Assembly: GCA_002305715.1 (NCBI GenBank)
Contig: DBQD01000014.1
Location: 40,517 to 74,312 of the forward strand
Direction: 5' to 3'
DNA from: Proteiniphilum sp. UBA1403
GTDB taxonomy: Bacteria > Bacteroidota > Bacteroidia > Bacteroidales > Dysgonomonadaceae
Length of the DNA: 33,796 nt
A program made the position numbers and the translations under genes. The notes under the pieces were generated by a model. That model was not told the DNA's origin and made no database searches. It was given only the letters and a program-made list of their open reading frames with translations. This document shows positions 15,644-24,669 of this stretch, piece after piece (position 1 is the first letter of the stretch; the number at the start of each line of letters is the position of its first letter).

Positions 15644-16987
15644 ATGAATATTAGGAAAAAACGTTTCTTTTTGTTGATCGCTCTCCTAACGACTACCGTA
15701 GTAACTTTTGCACAACAGGTAGGCTCCAATTCGCCCTACAGCAGATATGGATACGGTCTCTTATCGAATCCTGTCCTTGGCGCTTCCGAAGCAATGGGAG
15801 GGATTAGTTATGGTCTGCGTCGTAGTCAACAGGTAAATCCCGGCAATCCCGCTTCATACTCTGAGCTCGATTCACTTACCTTCATTTTCGACTTCGGTGT
15901 TTCTGGCCATATGGCTCGTTTGAACGATGATTTGAATAAAAGAGATTTCTACAACGGAAATCTTGATTATGTAGCTATTCAATTCCCCTTGATTCGTAAT
16001 TTTGGGGCAAGTCTGGGTTTGCTCCCTTTTTCAAAGACTGGATACAATTTCGGCGCAGCACGTTCACTTTCCAATATTCAATATGTGGAAACCTACCGAG
16101 GTACAGGTGGATTAACTCAAGTGTATGCCGGATTGGCATGGGAGCCAATTAAGAATATCTCGTTGGGTGCAAACATGCACTATCTGTTTGGGAATTTTTC
16201 TCATAGTAGCGTCGTGACTCCTGTTTCATCATCTGCTCTTGTTGGCGAGACAAAGTATACGTATGGTTTTCGTGAATTGAAATATGACTTTGGAGCGCAG
16301 TTTACGTTCCCTATCGACAAGAATCGTTCATTGACATTTGGTGCGGTTTATACACCACAACTGAATGCTAGCGCCGATGTAAACCCAACAGAAATGCTTT
16401 ACACAGGAGATCCATATGATAATCCTTGGTTATCTCCTTCTCAGATTTTGAAAACTGACAGTCTAAAAGGAGCATCGTTTCAATTGCCCCATACTTTTGG
16501 CGCTGGGTTCACATATAGTACCCGTAAGTTTCTGATAGGTTTCGATGGAACCTACCAACTTTGGAAAGGTATGGAATACCCCTCCATGCTCGATGATCTT
16601 ACTACTGATAATCGCTTCAATAACGTATATCGTTTGAATGCAGGTATGGAGTATGTGATTGATCCATTGAGCCAGAACTTTTTTCATCGTATCCGTTTCA
16701 GAGGAGGAGTTTCCTATTCAAACTCCTATACCAATTTTAGTGTTACCCCGCCTGATGGTGTCGCAAATAGTACTGAGTTGGGAAGTTTTAAAGAATATGG
16801 TCTAAATATAGGCGTGGGATTACCCTTTCACGATTATATGACAGGACGTGTATCAATGCTTAACATTGGATTGGGCTATTCGAGACAACAACCCGATCAT
16901 GTTTTTATGATTAGTCAGGATATGTTTAAGATATCCGTGAATATGAATATCAATGAGTTTTGGTTCTTTAAGCGTCAATTTAATTAA
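15644..16987 (+). CDS. Uncharacterised outer-membrane beta-barrel protein
   Basis: This 447-residue protein has a clear signal peptide (MNIRKKRFFLLIALL..., cleavage likely after TFAQ). The mature part starts with NSPYSRYGYGLLSNP and an AMGGISYGLR stretch, similar in character to PorV/FadL-type long barrels of Bacteroidetes. Many alternating aromatic/hydrophobic strands are visible, and the protein ends with an aromatic-rich strand (INEFWFFKRQFN). No functional motif is recognised. It begins a block with a TPR protein, LptC, a CNNM-type protein and a foldase, so an envelope-assembly or transport role is plausible but not shown. Confidence 0.8.
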   Translation: MNIRKKRFFLLIALLTTTVVTFAQQVGSNSPYSRYGYGLLSNPVLGASEAMGGISYGLRRSQQVNPGNPASYSELDSLTFIFDFGVSGHMARLNDDLNKRDFYNGNLDYVAIQFPLIRNFGASLGLLPFSKTGYNFGAARSLSNIQYVETYRGTGGLTQVYAGLAWEPIKNISLGANMHYLFGNFSHSSVVTPVSSSALVGETKYTYGFRELKYDFGAQFTFPIDKNRSLTFGAVYTPQLNASADVNPTEMLYTGDPYDNPWLSPSQILKTDSLKGASFQLPHTFGAGFTYSTRKFLIGFDGTYQLWKGMEYPSMLDDLTTDNRFNNVYRLNAGMEYVIDPLSQNFFHRIRFRGGVSYSNSYTNFSVTPPDGVANSTELGSFKEYGLNIGVGLPFHDYMTGRVSMLNIGLGYSRQQPDHVFMISQDMFKISVNMNINEFWFFKRQFN

Positions 16988-17095
16988 TCGGAAAACAGGT
17001 GTGATTGGAATAGTAAAAAACGGATTAAACTTTTGTTTTAACAATGTGTCAAAATCACATCAATGGAAATGAACTAATTAAAAACATCAGCGAAT

Positions 17096-18460
17096 ATGAA
17101 AAAATTATTGTTATCGGGATTCATGGCTATCGCAATGGTCGTTGGTGTCAGCGCCCAGAAAGCTGGCTATGATCCTGTAAATGCACCCTTTGGACATGGA
17201 CAGGACAGTGTGAATTGTCGTCTTAATTTAAGTCTTATGCAGACTTCTGCCAAAGCTGAGGCGTATGAGAGTGCGCTGAAACCTTGGATGGATGCATACG
17301 AGAATTGTCCGGCAGCTAGCAAAAACATTTACATCTACGGACCACGAATCTTTAAGGCTCTCTATGGAACTACCACCGATGAAGCTAAGAAGAAGGAGTA
17401 TCTTGATAAAACTATGGAAATATACGATACTCGTCTCATCTATTTTGGTCAGGATGATGCAAAAGGAACAATTCTAGCATACAAAACCTATGATTACATG
17501 GAACTGATGGGTGAAAAGACCGATCAGGCAGTGGTATATCAATGGTTAGGTGAGGCTGTAAATGATATGAAAGAGAACTTGAACCCTCTCGATGCATATT
17601 CTTATTACATGGTGGCTTCACTGAATCTATATCTGAGCGATAACAGCAAGAAAGAGCAATATTTAAACGATTATTTTGCCGTTGTTGGATATGTAGATCA
17701 GGCAATTGCATTAGCAAAGAATGCTAACGATCAGGCCAGCGCCGATTACTTGGTTATGGTGAAAGATGGTATTGTTAAGGGCTTTGTGAACAGTGGTGCC
17801 GGTGACTGCAAGACACTGACTGAGTATTATGCCGATAAGGTAGAGCCAAACAAGACAAACAAAGAGTTCTTGAACGAGGTGATCAACGCCTTAGCTTCTG
17901 TGGGTTGCTCCGAAACAGATTTCTATTTTACAGTTGCGGAGTATCTTTATCAACTTGAACCTTCTGCAGGTGCAGCTATAGGTCTGGCCAACAAGAGCCT
18001 GAAGGATAAGGACTACGAAACGGCTTTGAAATATTACGAACAAGCGGCTAATTTGGAAACTGATAAAAACAAAGCTTCCGACTATATGATGCAGTTAGCA
18101 GGGATCTTTGCGAACCAACGTAACTTTGCAAAAGCAAGACAAGCTGCCAACGAAGCATTGAGCTTTAATCCTTCCAATGGTGAAGCATATATTCTTATCG
18201 CGCAGCTCTACGCTAGTTCAGCAAACAACATTTTCTCTGAACCCGAGAAAGCAGGTTTAGTCTACTTGGTGGCTGTAGACAAATTACAGAAAGCAAGATC
18301 AGTAGACCCCAGTGTTGCTGAAAAAGCAAATAGCTTAATCAACCGTTATTCTGCTGCTTTCATGGACACTGAGACTGCCTTCATGATGGGTCTCAAAGCG
18401 GGAGAAACGGTATTTATCCCGGGATGGATTGGTGAAAGTACAACTATCCGTTTACGATAA
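17096..18460 (+). CDS. Exported tetratricopeptide-repeat protein
   Basis: This 454-residue protein has a signal peptide (MKKLLLSGFMAIAMV..., cleavage after SAQ). The bulk is helical. TPR-like repeats are clearest in the C-terminal half (about residues 290-385), for example DYETALKYYEQAANLE and NFAKARQAANEALSFNPSNGEAYI. The last 20 residues (ending GWIGESTTIRLR) are non-helical and look like a conserved tail. It is likely a periplasmic scaffold, but no partner is known. It sits 108 bases after the barrel gene. A strong terminator hairpin begins 48 bases after its stop, inside the next gene. Confidence 0.85.
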   Translation: MKKLLLSGFMAIAMVVGVSAQKAGYDPVNAPFGHGQDSVNCRLNLSLMQTSAKAEAYESALKPWMDAYENCPAASKNIYIYGPRIFKALYGTTTDEAKKKEYLDKTMEIYDTRLIYFGQDDAKGTILAYKTYDYMELMGEKTDQAVVYQWLGEAVNDMKENLNPLDAYSYYMVASLNLYLSDNSKKEQYLNDYFAVVGYVDQAIALAKNANDQASADYLVMVKDGIVKGFVNSGAGDCKTLTEYYADKVEPNKTNKEFLNEVINALASVGCSETDFYFTVAEYLYQLEPSAGAAIGLANKSLKDKDYETALKYYEQAANLETDKNKASDYMMQLAGIFANQRNFAKARQAANEALSFNPSNGEAYILIAQLYASSANNIFSEPEKAGLVYLVAVDKLQKARSVDPSVAEKANSLINRYSAAFMDTETAFMMGLKAGETVFIPGWIGESTTIRLR

Positions 18461-18475
18461 ATCTTGAACAGAATC

Positions 18476-19102
18476 GTGTTGAAGAAACAACACAACATAT
18501 CCATATTAAGAAACATAACGACCACTTTTGTGGTGGTTATGTTTCTTTTTTTACTATCGTGCAAGGAGAAAGATAAAAATCTACTCTCAATTGTTTACGA
18601 CCCTGAGGTTGTGCCCACGATGATAACAGACACTGTGACGACATTGATTTCTGACTCCGGCATTACACGCTATAAGCTAATAGCGGATGTATGGAAGGTG
18701 TTCGACAAAGCTAAGGACCCCTACTGGTTCTTTCCCGAAGGAATCTATCTGGAACGTTTTACTCCCGATTTTAATATCGAAGCCACTGTTTCTGCCGATA
18801 CAGCCTGGTATTATAGCAATAAAGATTTGTGGAGACTAAAAAAGAATGTACACATCGAAAACATGAAGGGGGAAATATTCGATAGTGACGAGGTCTTCTG
18901 GGATCAGAAAAAAGAACGTGTTTATTCCGATACTTATATTGAAATTAAAAGAGGAGTGACTGAAATTCGAGGGTATGGATTTGAATCAAACCAAGCTATG
19001 ACAGAGTACCGAATTTTCAGACCTCACGATGGTAAATTGCCTTTCTCCGATGAGATGGAAACAGATTCGTTGCAAATCGATTCTGTGCAGATTGTTGACT
19101 GA
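18476..19102 (+). CDS. lptC: LptC-like LPS export periplasmic lipoprotein
   Basis: This protein of about 208 residues matches the Bacteroidetes LptC family, which carries lipopolysaccharide from the LptBFG transporter toward LptA. A lipoprotein signal ends in FLLSC (C29 from the chosen start). The mature part has LptC-like beta strands such as WYYSNKDLWRLKKNVHIENMKGEIFDSDEVFWDQKKERVYSD. No ATG gives a workable signal peptide: the first in-frame ATG (18539) leaves only seven residues before the cysteine. Possible starts are TTG 18464, GTG 18476 and TTG 18479; the last two give the N-terminus (L)KKQHN. I chose GTG 18476 with low certainty. Bases 18509-18552 inside the signal-peptide codons form a strong terminator, so expression is probably limited by attenuation. 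Confidence 0.82.
   Translation: MLKKQHNISILRNITTTFVVVMFLFLLSCKEKDKNLLSIVYDPEVVPTMITDTVTTLISDSGITRYKLIADVWKVFDKAKDPYWFFPEGIYLERFTPDFNIEATVSADTAWYYSNKDLWRLKKNVHIENMKGEIFDSDEVFWDQKKERVYSDTYIEIKRGVTEIRGYGFESNQAMTEYRIFRPHDGKLPFSDEMETDSLQIDSVQIVD
18509..18552 (+). terminator. Strong intrinsic terminator inside the lptC signal-peptide codons
   Basis: The arms 18509-18525 and 18530-18546 pair over 17 positions with one G-G mismatch and a four-base TTTT loop. A run of seven T (18546-18552) follows directly. It begins 48 bases after the TPR-gene stop codon. By form it is one of the strongest terminators in the window, yet its 3' arm and T-run encode the hydrophobic core of the LptC signal peptide. Confidence 0.88.
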
Positions 19103-19145
19103 AAAATAACTTTTAAGACATTCGTACTATAATCCAGGGTAAAAC

Positions 19146-20414
19146 ATGGTAGACTCTCTACTGATTGGATGGTGGATAACTTTGTTCTTGTCTGTATTTT
19201 ATTCAGGCATTGAAGTAGCATTTGTCTCTTCCGATAAACTGCGTTATGCTGTACGGAAGAAATCCAATGGGGTTTATCATTACATGCTGAACAGCATATA
19301 TGGCCATTCTTATCAGTTCTTGGCTACTATAGTGGTATGGAAAGTAATTCTAATGGTCTTGTTTGTCTATCTCTCTTCCCAAATTGTCTTATACCAGTTT
19401 TCAGTGTCTTTGGAAAACGAGTGGGCAATGATGTTAATCTTCATTCTGATAGTGAGCTTTCTGAGCCTTCTACTTGATGATTTCCTACCTCGTACTTTTT
19501 TTCAAAAAAATGCCGATTTTTGGGTGAACCTTTTTGTAGTACCTGCTTTCATTAGTTATATACTTATGTACCCAATTGCCAGGTTGTTTGTTGATGTGTC
19601 GAGAGGAATGCTCAAACTGTTTGGCATTAATGATCCGAGCCCAGATAATGAATTGTTTAGTCAGATCGATTTGGACAATTATGTGCGGCAAAGTATAGAT
19701 GATATGTCGAAAGAGAGTGAGGTAGATTCTGAAATGAAAATATTTCGAAATGCTCTTGACTTTTCTGCTACCAAGATAAAGGATTGTATGGTGCCTCGTG
19801 CCGATATTGTTGCTATTAATGTTAATACCAACTTTGAAATACTTAAAGAGAAATTCATTGAAACAGGATTCTCTCGAATATTAGTTTTTGAGAATAATAT
19901 TGACAACATTATTGGCTACATACATGTCTGGGAAATCTTTAATTATCCTCGTGACTGGAAACAGAATGTTGCATCGATCTCCTTCGTTCCAGAAAGTATG
20001 CCGGCTAACCAACTTATGAGTGACATGATGCAGCAACGTAAAAGCATTGCTGTGGTTGTCGATGAATTTGGCAGTACTTCCGGTATCGTGACCATGGAGG
20101 ACTTGGTTGAAGAAATATTTGGTGAGATAGAGGACGAATATGACGTGGAGTCGAAATTCGTTAAACAAGAGGGAGAGGGGGAGTATGTTCTCTCTGGGCG
20201 AGTAGAAATTGACCATTTGAACGAGATTTATGGCCTTGACATCCCTGAGTCGGATGATTATTCTACCATTGCTGGTTTCTTGCTACATCACACTCAACGT
20301 TTCCCTAAAACCTATGAAACAGTAATTATTGGGAAATATACCTTTAAAATTCTGAAAGTTACTGCGCGTAAGATAGAGGTTGTACGTCTTAAAGTTCAAC
20401 AAACAGGGGAGTAG
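19146..20414 (+). CDS. CNNM/CorC-family membrane protein with CBS domains (hemolysin-like, GldE-related)
   Basis: This 422-residue protein has an N-terminal CNNM (DUF21) membrane domain with about four hydrophobic segments (near 4-27, 58-80, 93-115 and 125-148). A pair of CBS domains follows (about 200-320; note the entry sequence DCMVPRADIVAI and the later VDEFGSTSGIVTMEDLVEEIFGEI-type stretch). A C-terminal CorC_HlyC transporter-associated domain covers about 340-415. Relatives are Mg2+/Co2+ efflux proteins; in gliding Bacteroidetes a relative is called GldE. No gliding genes are seen here, so I give no symbol. It follows lptC after 43 bases and precedes the PpiD-like gene, so membrane or envelope homeostasis is a reasonable setting. 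Confidence 0.9.
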   Translation: MVDSLLIGWWITLFLSVFYSGIEVAFVSSDKLRYAVRKKSNGVYHYMLNSIYGHSYQFLATIVVWKVILMVLFVYLSSQIVLYQFSVSLENEWAMMLIFILIVSFLSLLLDDFLPRTFFQKNADFWVNLFVVPAFISYILMYPIARLFVDVSRGMLKLFGINDPSPDNELFSQIDLDNYVRQSIDDMSKESEVDSEMKIFRNALDFSATKIKDCMVPRADIVAINVNTNFEILKEKFIETGFSRILVFENNIDNIIGYIHVWEIFNYPRDWKQNVASISFVPESMPANQLMSDMMQQRKSIAVVVDEFGSTSGIVTMEDLVEEIFGEIEDEYDVESKFVKQEGEGEYVLSGRVEIDHLNEIYGLDIPESDDYSTIAGFLLHHTQRFPKTYETVIIGKYTFKILKVTARKIEVVRLKVQQTGE

Positions 20415-20484
20415 GACTGCCGGTTTTAACATGAGAGGAATATACTTTTCTCCAAAAAAATATCTTTATCTGCTTTATTTTTAC

Positions 20485-20492
20485 TAACTTCG
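20485..20492 (+). promoter_or_regulatory. Possible -7 element upstream of the foldase gene
   Basis: TAACTTCG differs from TAnnTTTG at one base and lies 58 bases before the ATG at 20551, in a 136-base AT-rich gap. No good -33 box is seen. Confidence 0.3.
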
Positions 20493-20550
20493 TGCCCTTA
20501 TTTAAATCGATTTTCTTTTTAACGTTTAAACAGAACTAAATAATAGTTAA

Positions 20551-22680
20551 ATGGCAACTTTACAGAAGATTAGAGACAAAGGAACAATGCTGGTGATCGT
20601 TATTGGTTTGGCACTGCTGGCCTTTGTTTTGGGAGACTTGTTCACTTCAGGTACCACATTGTTTGGAAAAGCACGCGATAAGGCATTTGTGGTAAATGGT
20701 GAAGTGATATCTACGCAGCAATATGCCGATAAAATTACAGAATTCGAAGAATTCCAGAAAATGATCAGCGGCCAGTCCTCACTCGATGAGAATACATCAT
20801 CGCAAATACGCGAAGCTGTATACCAACAGATGATACGCCAACGACTGCTAGATGATCAGACAAAAGAACTGGGACTCACAGTGACTAAGGCTGAATTGAA
20901 TGACTTGGTTCATGGTGATTATATTTCACCGGTATTGCAACAACTCCCATTCTTCGTTGATCCGCAAACAGGTATGTTTAGCCGCAACGCATTAGTAGAT
21001 TTTCTTAATACCATTAACATCTCCAACCCTGGACCACAGGAAGAGGCATTGATCAACCAATATAAATCTCTCTGGTTATTTATTGAAGAGATGGTTCGTA
21101 CTCAGAGGCTGGAAGAAAAGTATATCTCATTACTCTCAAATGCTGTAATCGTAAACGATCAGGAAGCTAAAACTACTTTCGATCTTTCTCAACAAAATGC
21201 AGATGTAGCCTATGCAATGCAGAGCTACTTTGCAATAGCCGACTCTGCAGTTACTGTGACCGATAAAGAGATACAGGAATATTATAATAAACATAAAGCA
21301 TCGTTGAAATTGGAAGCTCCTCTTGTGAAGCTGTCATACTTCACCAAAGAGATAGTTCCAAGCAGTGAAGATTTTGCTGATGTAGAAGCTGAATCAAGAA
21401 AGGCTTTCACCGAACTGCAGAATGCATCCAATCCGATGAGTGTGGTTGCAGATTATTCAGATACCCCATATCGTGATGTTTTCCTTAGTGAGTACATGTT
21501 GACTCCTTCTCAGATTGAGTTTGTACGGAATGCTAGCATCAACGAAATGGCTGGACCAAGCCGTGAAGGTAATGCATATCAGATCATCAAATTAATTGAC
21601 AAAACTGTGGCTCCAGACTCGGTGCGCCTACGTGTAATGGCAATACCCGATGCTTCCATGGTGGGACAAGATTCAATTATCACCAATTTTGTTGACAGCA
21701 TATATGGTTTACTAAAGACTGGAACAGCTTTTGCTGACGTTGCAAACAGCCTAAATCCAAACTCTAATGGTGGTGAAATAGGTTGGGCTCGTGAGATTGA
21801 CCTTGTTCAAATGGGGTCAAATTTGGTGCAAGCTGCTTTCAATACACCTGTGGGACAACCTGTAAAGCTTACAATTCCTGGACAGCAGCTTATCCTTCAA
21901 GTAGAAGAGAGAACAAAACCTGTTAGTAAATATAAAGTCGCTCTTATTAATATGCCGGTTGTTGCGAGTGAAAAAACCTCAAACAACATCGATAACGAAT
22001 TGAATCAATTTGTTTCTGCTTCTGATGTGGAAACGAAATTCAATGAGTTGGCTGCAGAAAAAGGGTATATGGTAATGCCTAATGTTACGGTATCAGCAAA
22101 CGACTTCTCGTTATATCAGATTCCCGGAACTCGTCAGATCATTACTTGGGCTGCAAACGAGAAAAACCGTGGTGCAGTAAAGAAATTCGACCTTACCAAC
22201 CTTCGTATCATTGCACGAGTGGAACAAGTGATACCAGCAGGAACTACTCCGCTGTCTGAAGTTTCTTCCAGTATTCGTATGATGTTGGTGAATGAAAAGA
22301 AAGCAGAGAAAATCATCTCCGATTTGAAAGCTAAGAACTTTACTTCGCTTGATGAATATGCAACAGCTATGAATAGTACAACAGATACTGTACGTTTTGT
22401 CAACTTCACCACTCGAAACATAACCGGCTTAGGTATTGAACCTGTGTTTAATGCGGTTTCTGCCTCTGCACCTCTCAATAAGGTGGTAGGACCTCTAAAA
22501 GGGAATATGGGTGTATATGTTACCCAAGTTGTAAACCGTACCGAAGGTTCGGAAAGCTACGATGCAGAAACGCAGAAAATGAGCATGTCTAACGATAATG
22601 CATATAGACTGCAGATGCAATCTATTGAAGTGTTAAAAGACAAATTGGGCGTTGAAGACAATCGTTTTAGATTCTTCTGA
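20551..22680 (+). CDS. PpiD-like periplasmic peptidyl-prolyl isomerase / foldase
   Basis: This 709-residue protein has one N-terminal membrane anchor (about residues 13-32, MLVIVIGLALLAFVLG) followed by a SurA/PpiD N-terminal chaperone region (about 45-240). A parvulin-type rotamase domain follows, roughly 340-455, with the family's GGEIGWAREIDL and FNTPVGQP stretches. A long C-terminal helical region is shared with Bacteroidetes homologues. It should help outer-membrane and exported proteins fold at the periplasmic face. Gene context (LptC, outer-membrane barrel) agrees. A terminator follows at 22715. I leave the symbol empty because Bacteroidetes copies are diverged from Escherichia PpiD. 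Confidence 0.92.
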   Translation: MATLQKIRDKGTMLVIVIGLALLAFVLGDLFTSGTTLFGKARDKAFVVNGEVISTQQYADKITEFEEFQKMISGQSSLDENTSSQIREAVYQQMIRQRLLDDQTKELGLTVTKAELNDLVHGDYISPVLQQLPFFVDPQTGMFSRNALVDFLNTINISNPGPQEEALINQYKSLWLFIEEMVRTQRLEEKYISLLSNAVIVNDQEAKTTFDLSQQNADVAYAMQSYFAIADSAVTVTDKEIQEYYNKHKASLKLEAPLVKLSYFTKEIVPSSEDFADVEAESRKAFTELQNASNPMSVVADYSDTPYRDVFLSEYMLTPSQIEFVRNASINEMAGPSREGNAYQIIKLIDKTVAPDSVRLRVMAIPDASMVGQDSIITNFVDSIYGLLKTGTAFADVANSLNPNSNGGEIGWAREIDLVQMGSNLVQAAFNTPVGQPVKLTIPGQQLILQVEERTKPVSKYKVALINMPVVASEKTSNNIDNELNQFVSASDVETKFNELAAEKGYMVMPNVTVSANDFSLYQIPGTRQIITWAANEKNRGAVKKFDLTNLRIIARVEQVIPAGTTPLSEVSSSIRMMLVNEKKAEKIISDLKAKNFTSLDEYATAMNSTTDTVRFVNFTTRNITGLGIEPVFNAVSASAPLNKVVGPLKGNMGVYVTQVVNRTEGSESYDAETQKMSMSNDNAYRLQMQSIEVLKDKLGVEDNRFRFF

Positions 22681-22710
22681 TACTCCAATCATAGTCTACA
22701 GTTAGTATAA

Positions 22711-22750
22711 AAAAGAGGTGGCTTATCAATTGATGAGCCGCCTCTTTTTT
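22711..22750 (+). terminator. Terminator of the foldase gene
   Basis: Arms 22715-22726 and 22733-22744 pair with two G-U wobbles, extendable across the CAATTG loop. Six T follow directly, and an A-run sits on the 5' side, so it could also act on the opposite strand. It lies between the convergent foldase and pfp genes. Confidence 0.9.
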
Positions 22751-22800
22751 GTGTCTTTATCAATTAAAAGAAACGTATGTACTTGGTGTATCAGGCCAAT

Positions 22801-22843
22801 AAAAAGAGAGGTTATCTCAATATTAATATGAGACAACCTCTCT
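22801..22843 (-). terminator. Terminator of pfp
   Basis: Arms 22805-22824 and 22825-22843 form a long stem with one A-C mismatch and one bulged A; the tight AATATT centre opens to form the loop. On the minus strand it follows the pfp stop by 21 bases and is followed by TTTTT (complement of 22801-22805). Confidence 0.85.
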
Positions 22844-22864
22844 ACTGTACATTCATTAAACTTG

Positions 22865-24529
22865 TTAATCTAGTCCGATTGTGCCGTTTTGTTCCAGCTG
22901 CAATGTATTACTTGGCTGGTCACACACTTCAGTAGGTCCGAAGTACTGGATTGGACCAGGGTATACATAATCGGTTTCAATGGACCACTTTTCACGCTGG
23001 CTTTCGAAATATCGGAAAGGTGCACCATTCAATTCTACCAATGCTTTTTGAATTACGGGTTTCATTTCTCCGTGGCGACGTTCCATGTTCATCATCATGG
23101 TGATGGGTATGCCACCTGCAATCCATTCTGCAGCAGGACGGGTCGTATTACGAACCGAAGACATATAGCCAGTTTTACCTGCAGCAATGAGCATAGAAGC
23201 TGTAAAGCCAAGAGAATAGCAGTAGTCGGCATCGTAGTTCGATGGGGCTGCACAACGACCTTCATAACCGAAGAAATGGGTGATAGATGCAAATTTTCCA
23301 TTGTATTTGCCCTCTTTCTTCCATTGGTCGAGTTTATTCTTTACCATCTCTGCTAAGAGTTTTTCAGTCTCAATAAGCGAAACTTGTACGTTTCCATGTG
23401 GATCACGGTCGAGAGTGAGCTGACGAGCAACAGTCTCGGGGAGACTAGCGTAAATGCTGGAATTCTCTGGAGAGAGCTTGCTGATGATGTAATCACGCTT
23501 ACCAGAACGACGTACTAAGTCGAATTCTTCCTGATTGTGTGCGAGGAAGTCGTTCAGTTCGCTGATAAGTTTTTTCATTGCAGGAATGAACTCTATAAGC
23601 CCTTCCGGAATAATTACCGTACCGAAATTCAGTCCCTTTTCTGCTCTTTTGCTAATTACTCCTGCTATATATTCGATTATATCGTCGAGTGATTGTTCTT
23701 TCTCTGCTACCTCTTCCGACACGATACAGATATTAGGATGTGTCTGTAGGGCACATTCAAGAGCTATGTGTGATGCAGAGCGACCCATTACCTTTATGAA
23801 GTGCCAATATTTGCGAGCGGAGTTACAGTCGCGTTGGATATTACCAATAAGTTCAGAATAGACCTTACAAGCCGTATCGAAACCAAAGGAAGTCTCGATT
23901 TGTTCATTCTTTAGATCACCGTCGATGGTTTTTGGACAACCAATAACTTGTACACCTGCGTTAATTTTCGCATAATATTCTGCCAATACACAAGCATTGG
24001 TGTTCGAGTCGTCACCACCGATAATTACGAGAGCCTTGATGTCTAGTTTCTTCAATATTTCAAGTCCCTTGTCGAACTGTTCCTGAGTTTCCAGTTTGGT
24101 TCTACCAGATCCAATAATATCAAACCCTCCTGTATTGCGATATTCATCGATAATATCACCGGTGAGTTCCTTATATTCGTGGTTGATGAGACCGGAAGGA
24201 CCTAAGATAAAACCATAGAGCTTACCATCTGGGTGTAGTCTTTTTACGCCATCGTATATGCCAGCGATTACATTGTGACCACCGGGAGCTTGACCACCCG
24301 ACAAAATCACACCCACATTAATCGGTTTATCCATCCCTGGATTTCCGGCTGTTTCGGTGAATTTCACAATGGGCATGCCATATGTGTTGGGAAAGAGTTC
24401 TTTGATTTCCTTCTGGTCACGTACCGATTCAGTGGCGGCACCTTCTTCAATTTTCACATTGCCTTTCAAACCTGCGGGTACTTTGGGTATATAGCTTGCC
24501 CGTGCAACCTGTAAAGCGCTTTTTGTCAT
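22865..24529 (-). CDS. pfp: Diphosphate--fructose-6-phosphate 1-phosphotransferase (PPi-dependent phosphofructokinase)
   Basis: This 554-residue protein is the long form of PPi-PFK. It interconverts fructose-6-phosphate and fructose-1,6-bisphosphate with pyrophosphate as phosphoryl donor. The diagnostic residues for PPi rather than ATP use are present: GGDDS (171-175, with Asp after GGD in place of Gly) and PKTIDGDL (199-206, with lysine before the TIDGD catalytic loop). LSGGQAPGGHN (76-86) forms the phosphate loop and MGRSASHIALE (248-258) the sugar-binding segment. The length matches plant-like and Bacteroidetes enzymes. It stands alone between terminators and a divergent sucA, so it should be monocistronic. 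Confidence 0.97.
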   Translation of the reverse strand: MTKSALQVARASYIPKVPAGLKGNVKIEEGAATESVRDQKEIKELFPNTYGMPIVKFTETAGNPGMDKPINVGVILSGGQAPGGHNVIAGIYDGVKRLHPDGKLYGFILGPSGLINHEYKELTGDIIDEYRNTGGFDIIGSGRTKLETQEQFDKGLEILKKLDIKALVIIGGDDSNTNACVLAEYYAKINAGVQVIGCPKTIDGDLKNEQIETSFGFDTACKVYSELIGNIQRDCNSARKYWHFIKVMGRSASHIALECALQTHPNICIVSEEVAEKEQSLDDIIEYIAGVISKRAEKGLNFGTVIIPEGLIEFIPAMKKLISELNDFLAHNQEEFDLVRRSGKRDYIISKLSPENSSIYASLPETVARQLTLDRDPHGNVQVSLIETEKLLAEMVKNKLDQWKKEGKYNGKFASITHFFGYEGRCAAPSNYDADYCYSLGFTASMLIAAGKTGYMSSVRNTTRPAAEWIAGGIPITMMMNMERRHGEMKPVIQKALVELNGAPFRYFESQREKWSIETDYVYPGPIQYFGPTEVCDQPSNTLQLEQNGTIGLD

Positions 24530-24589
24530 AAAGTTGATTTTTTAATATGATGATTTATCCTGAAAATGCAGATTTCTTAATTTGGACAT

Positions 24590-24597
24590 CAAAAATA
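24590..24597 (-). promoter_or_regulatory. Candidate -7 element of the pfp promoter
   Basis: The minus strand reads TATTTTTG, matching TAnnTTTG, 60 bases before the pfp ATG. The -33 region has no TTTG at the usual distance. The 140-base pfp-sucA gap must hold divergent promoters; no equally good element is seen for sucA. Confidence 0.4.
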
Positions 24598-24669
24598 GCA
24601 TTTTTTCGGGACATATTGAAGCGAAGCAAACTGCAAAAACGTTCAATTCGGTGAAAAGTCTAGGTTTCA

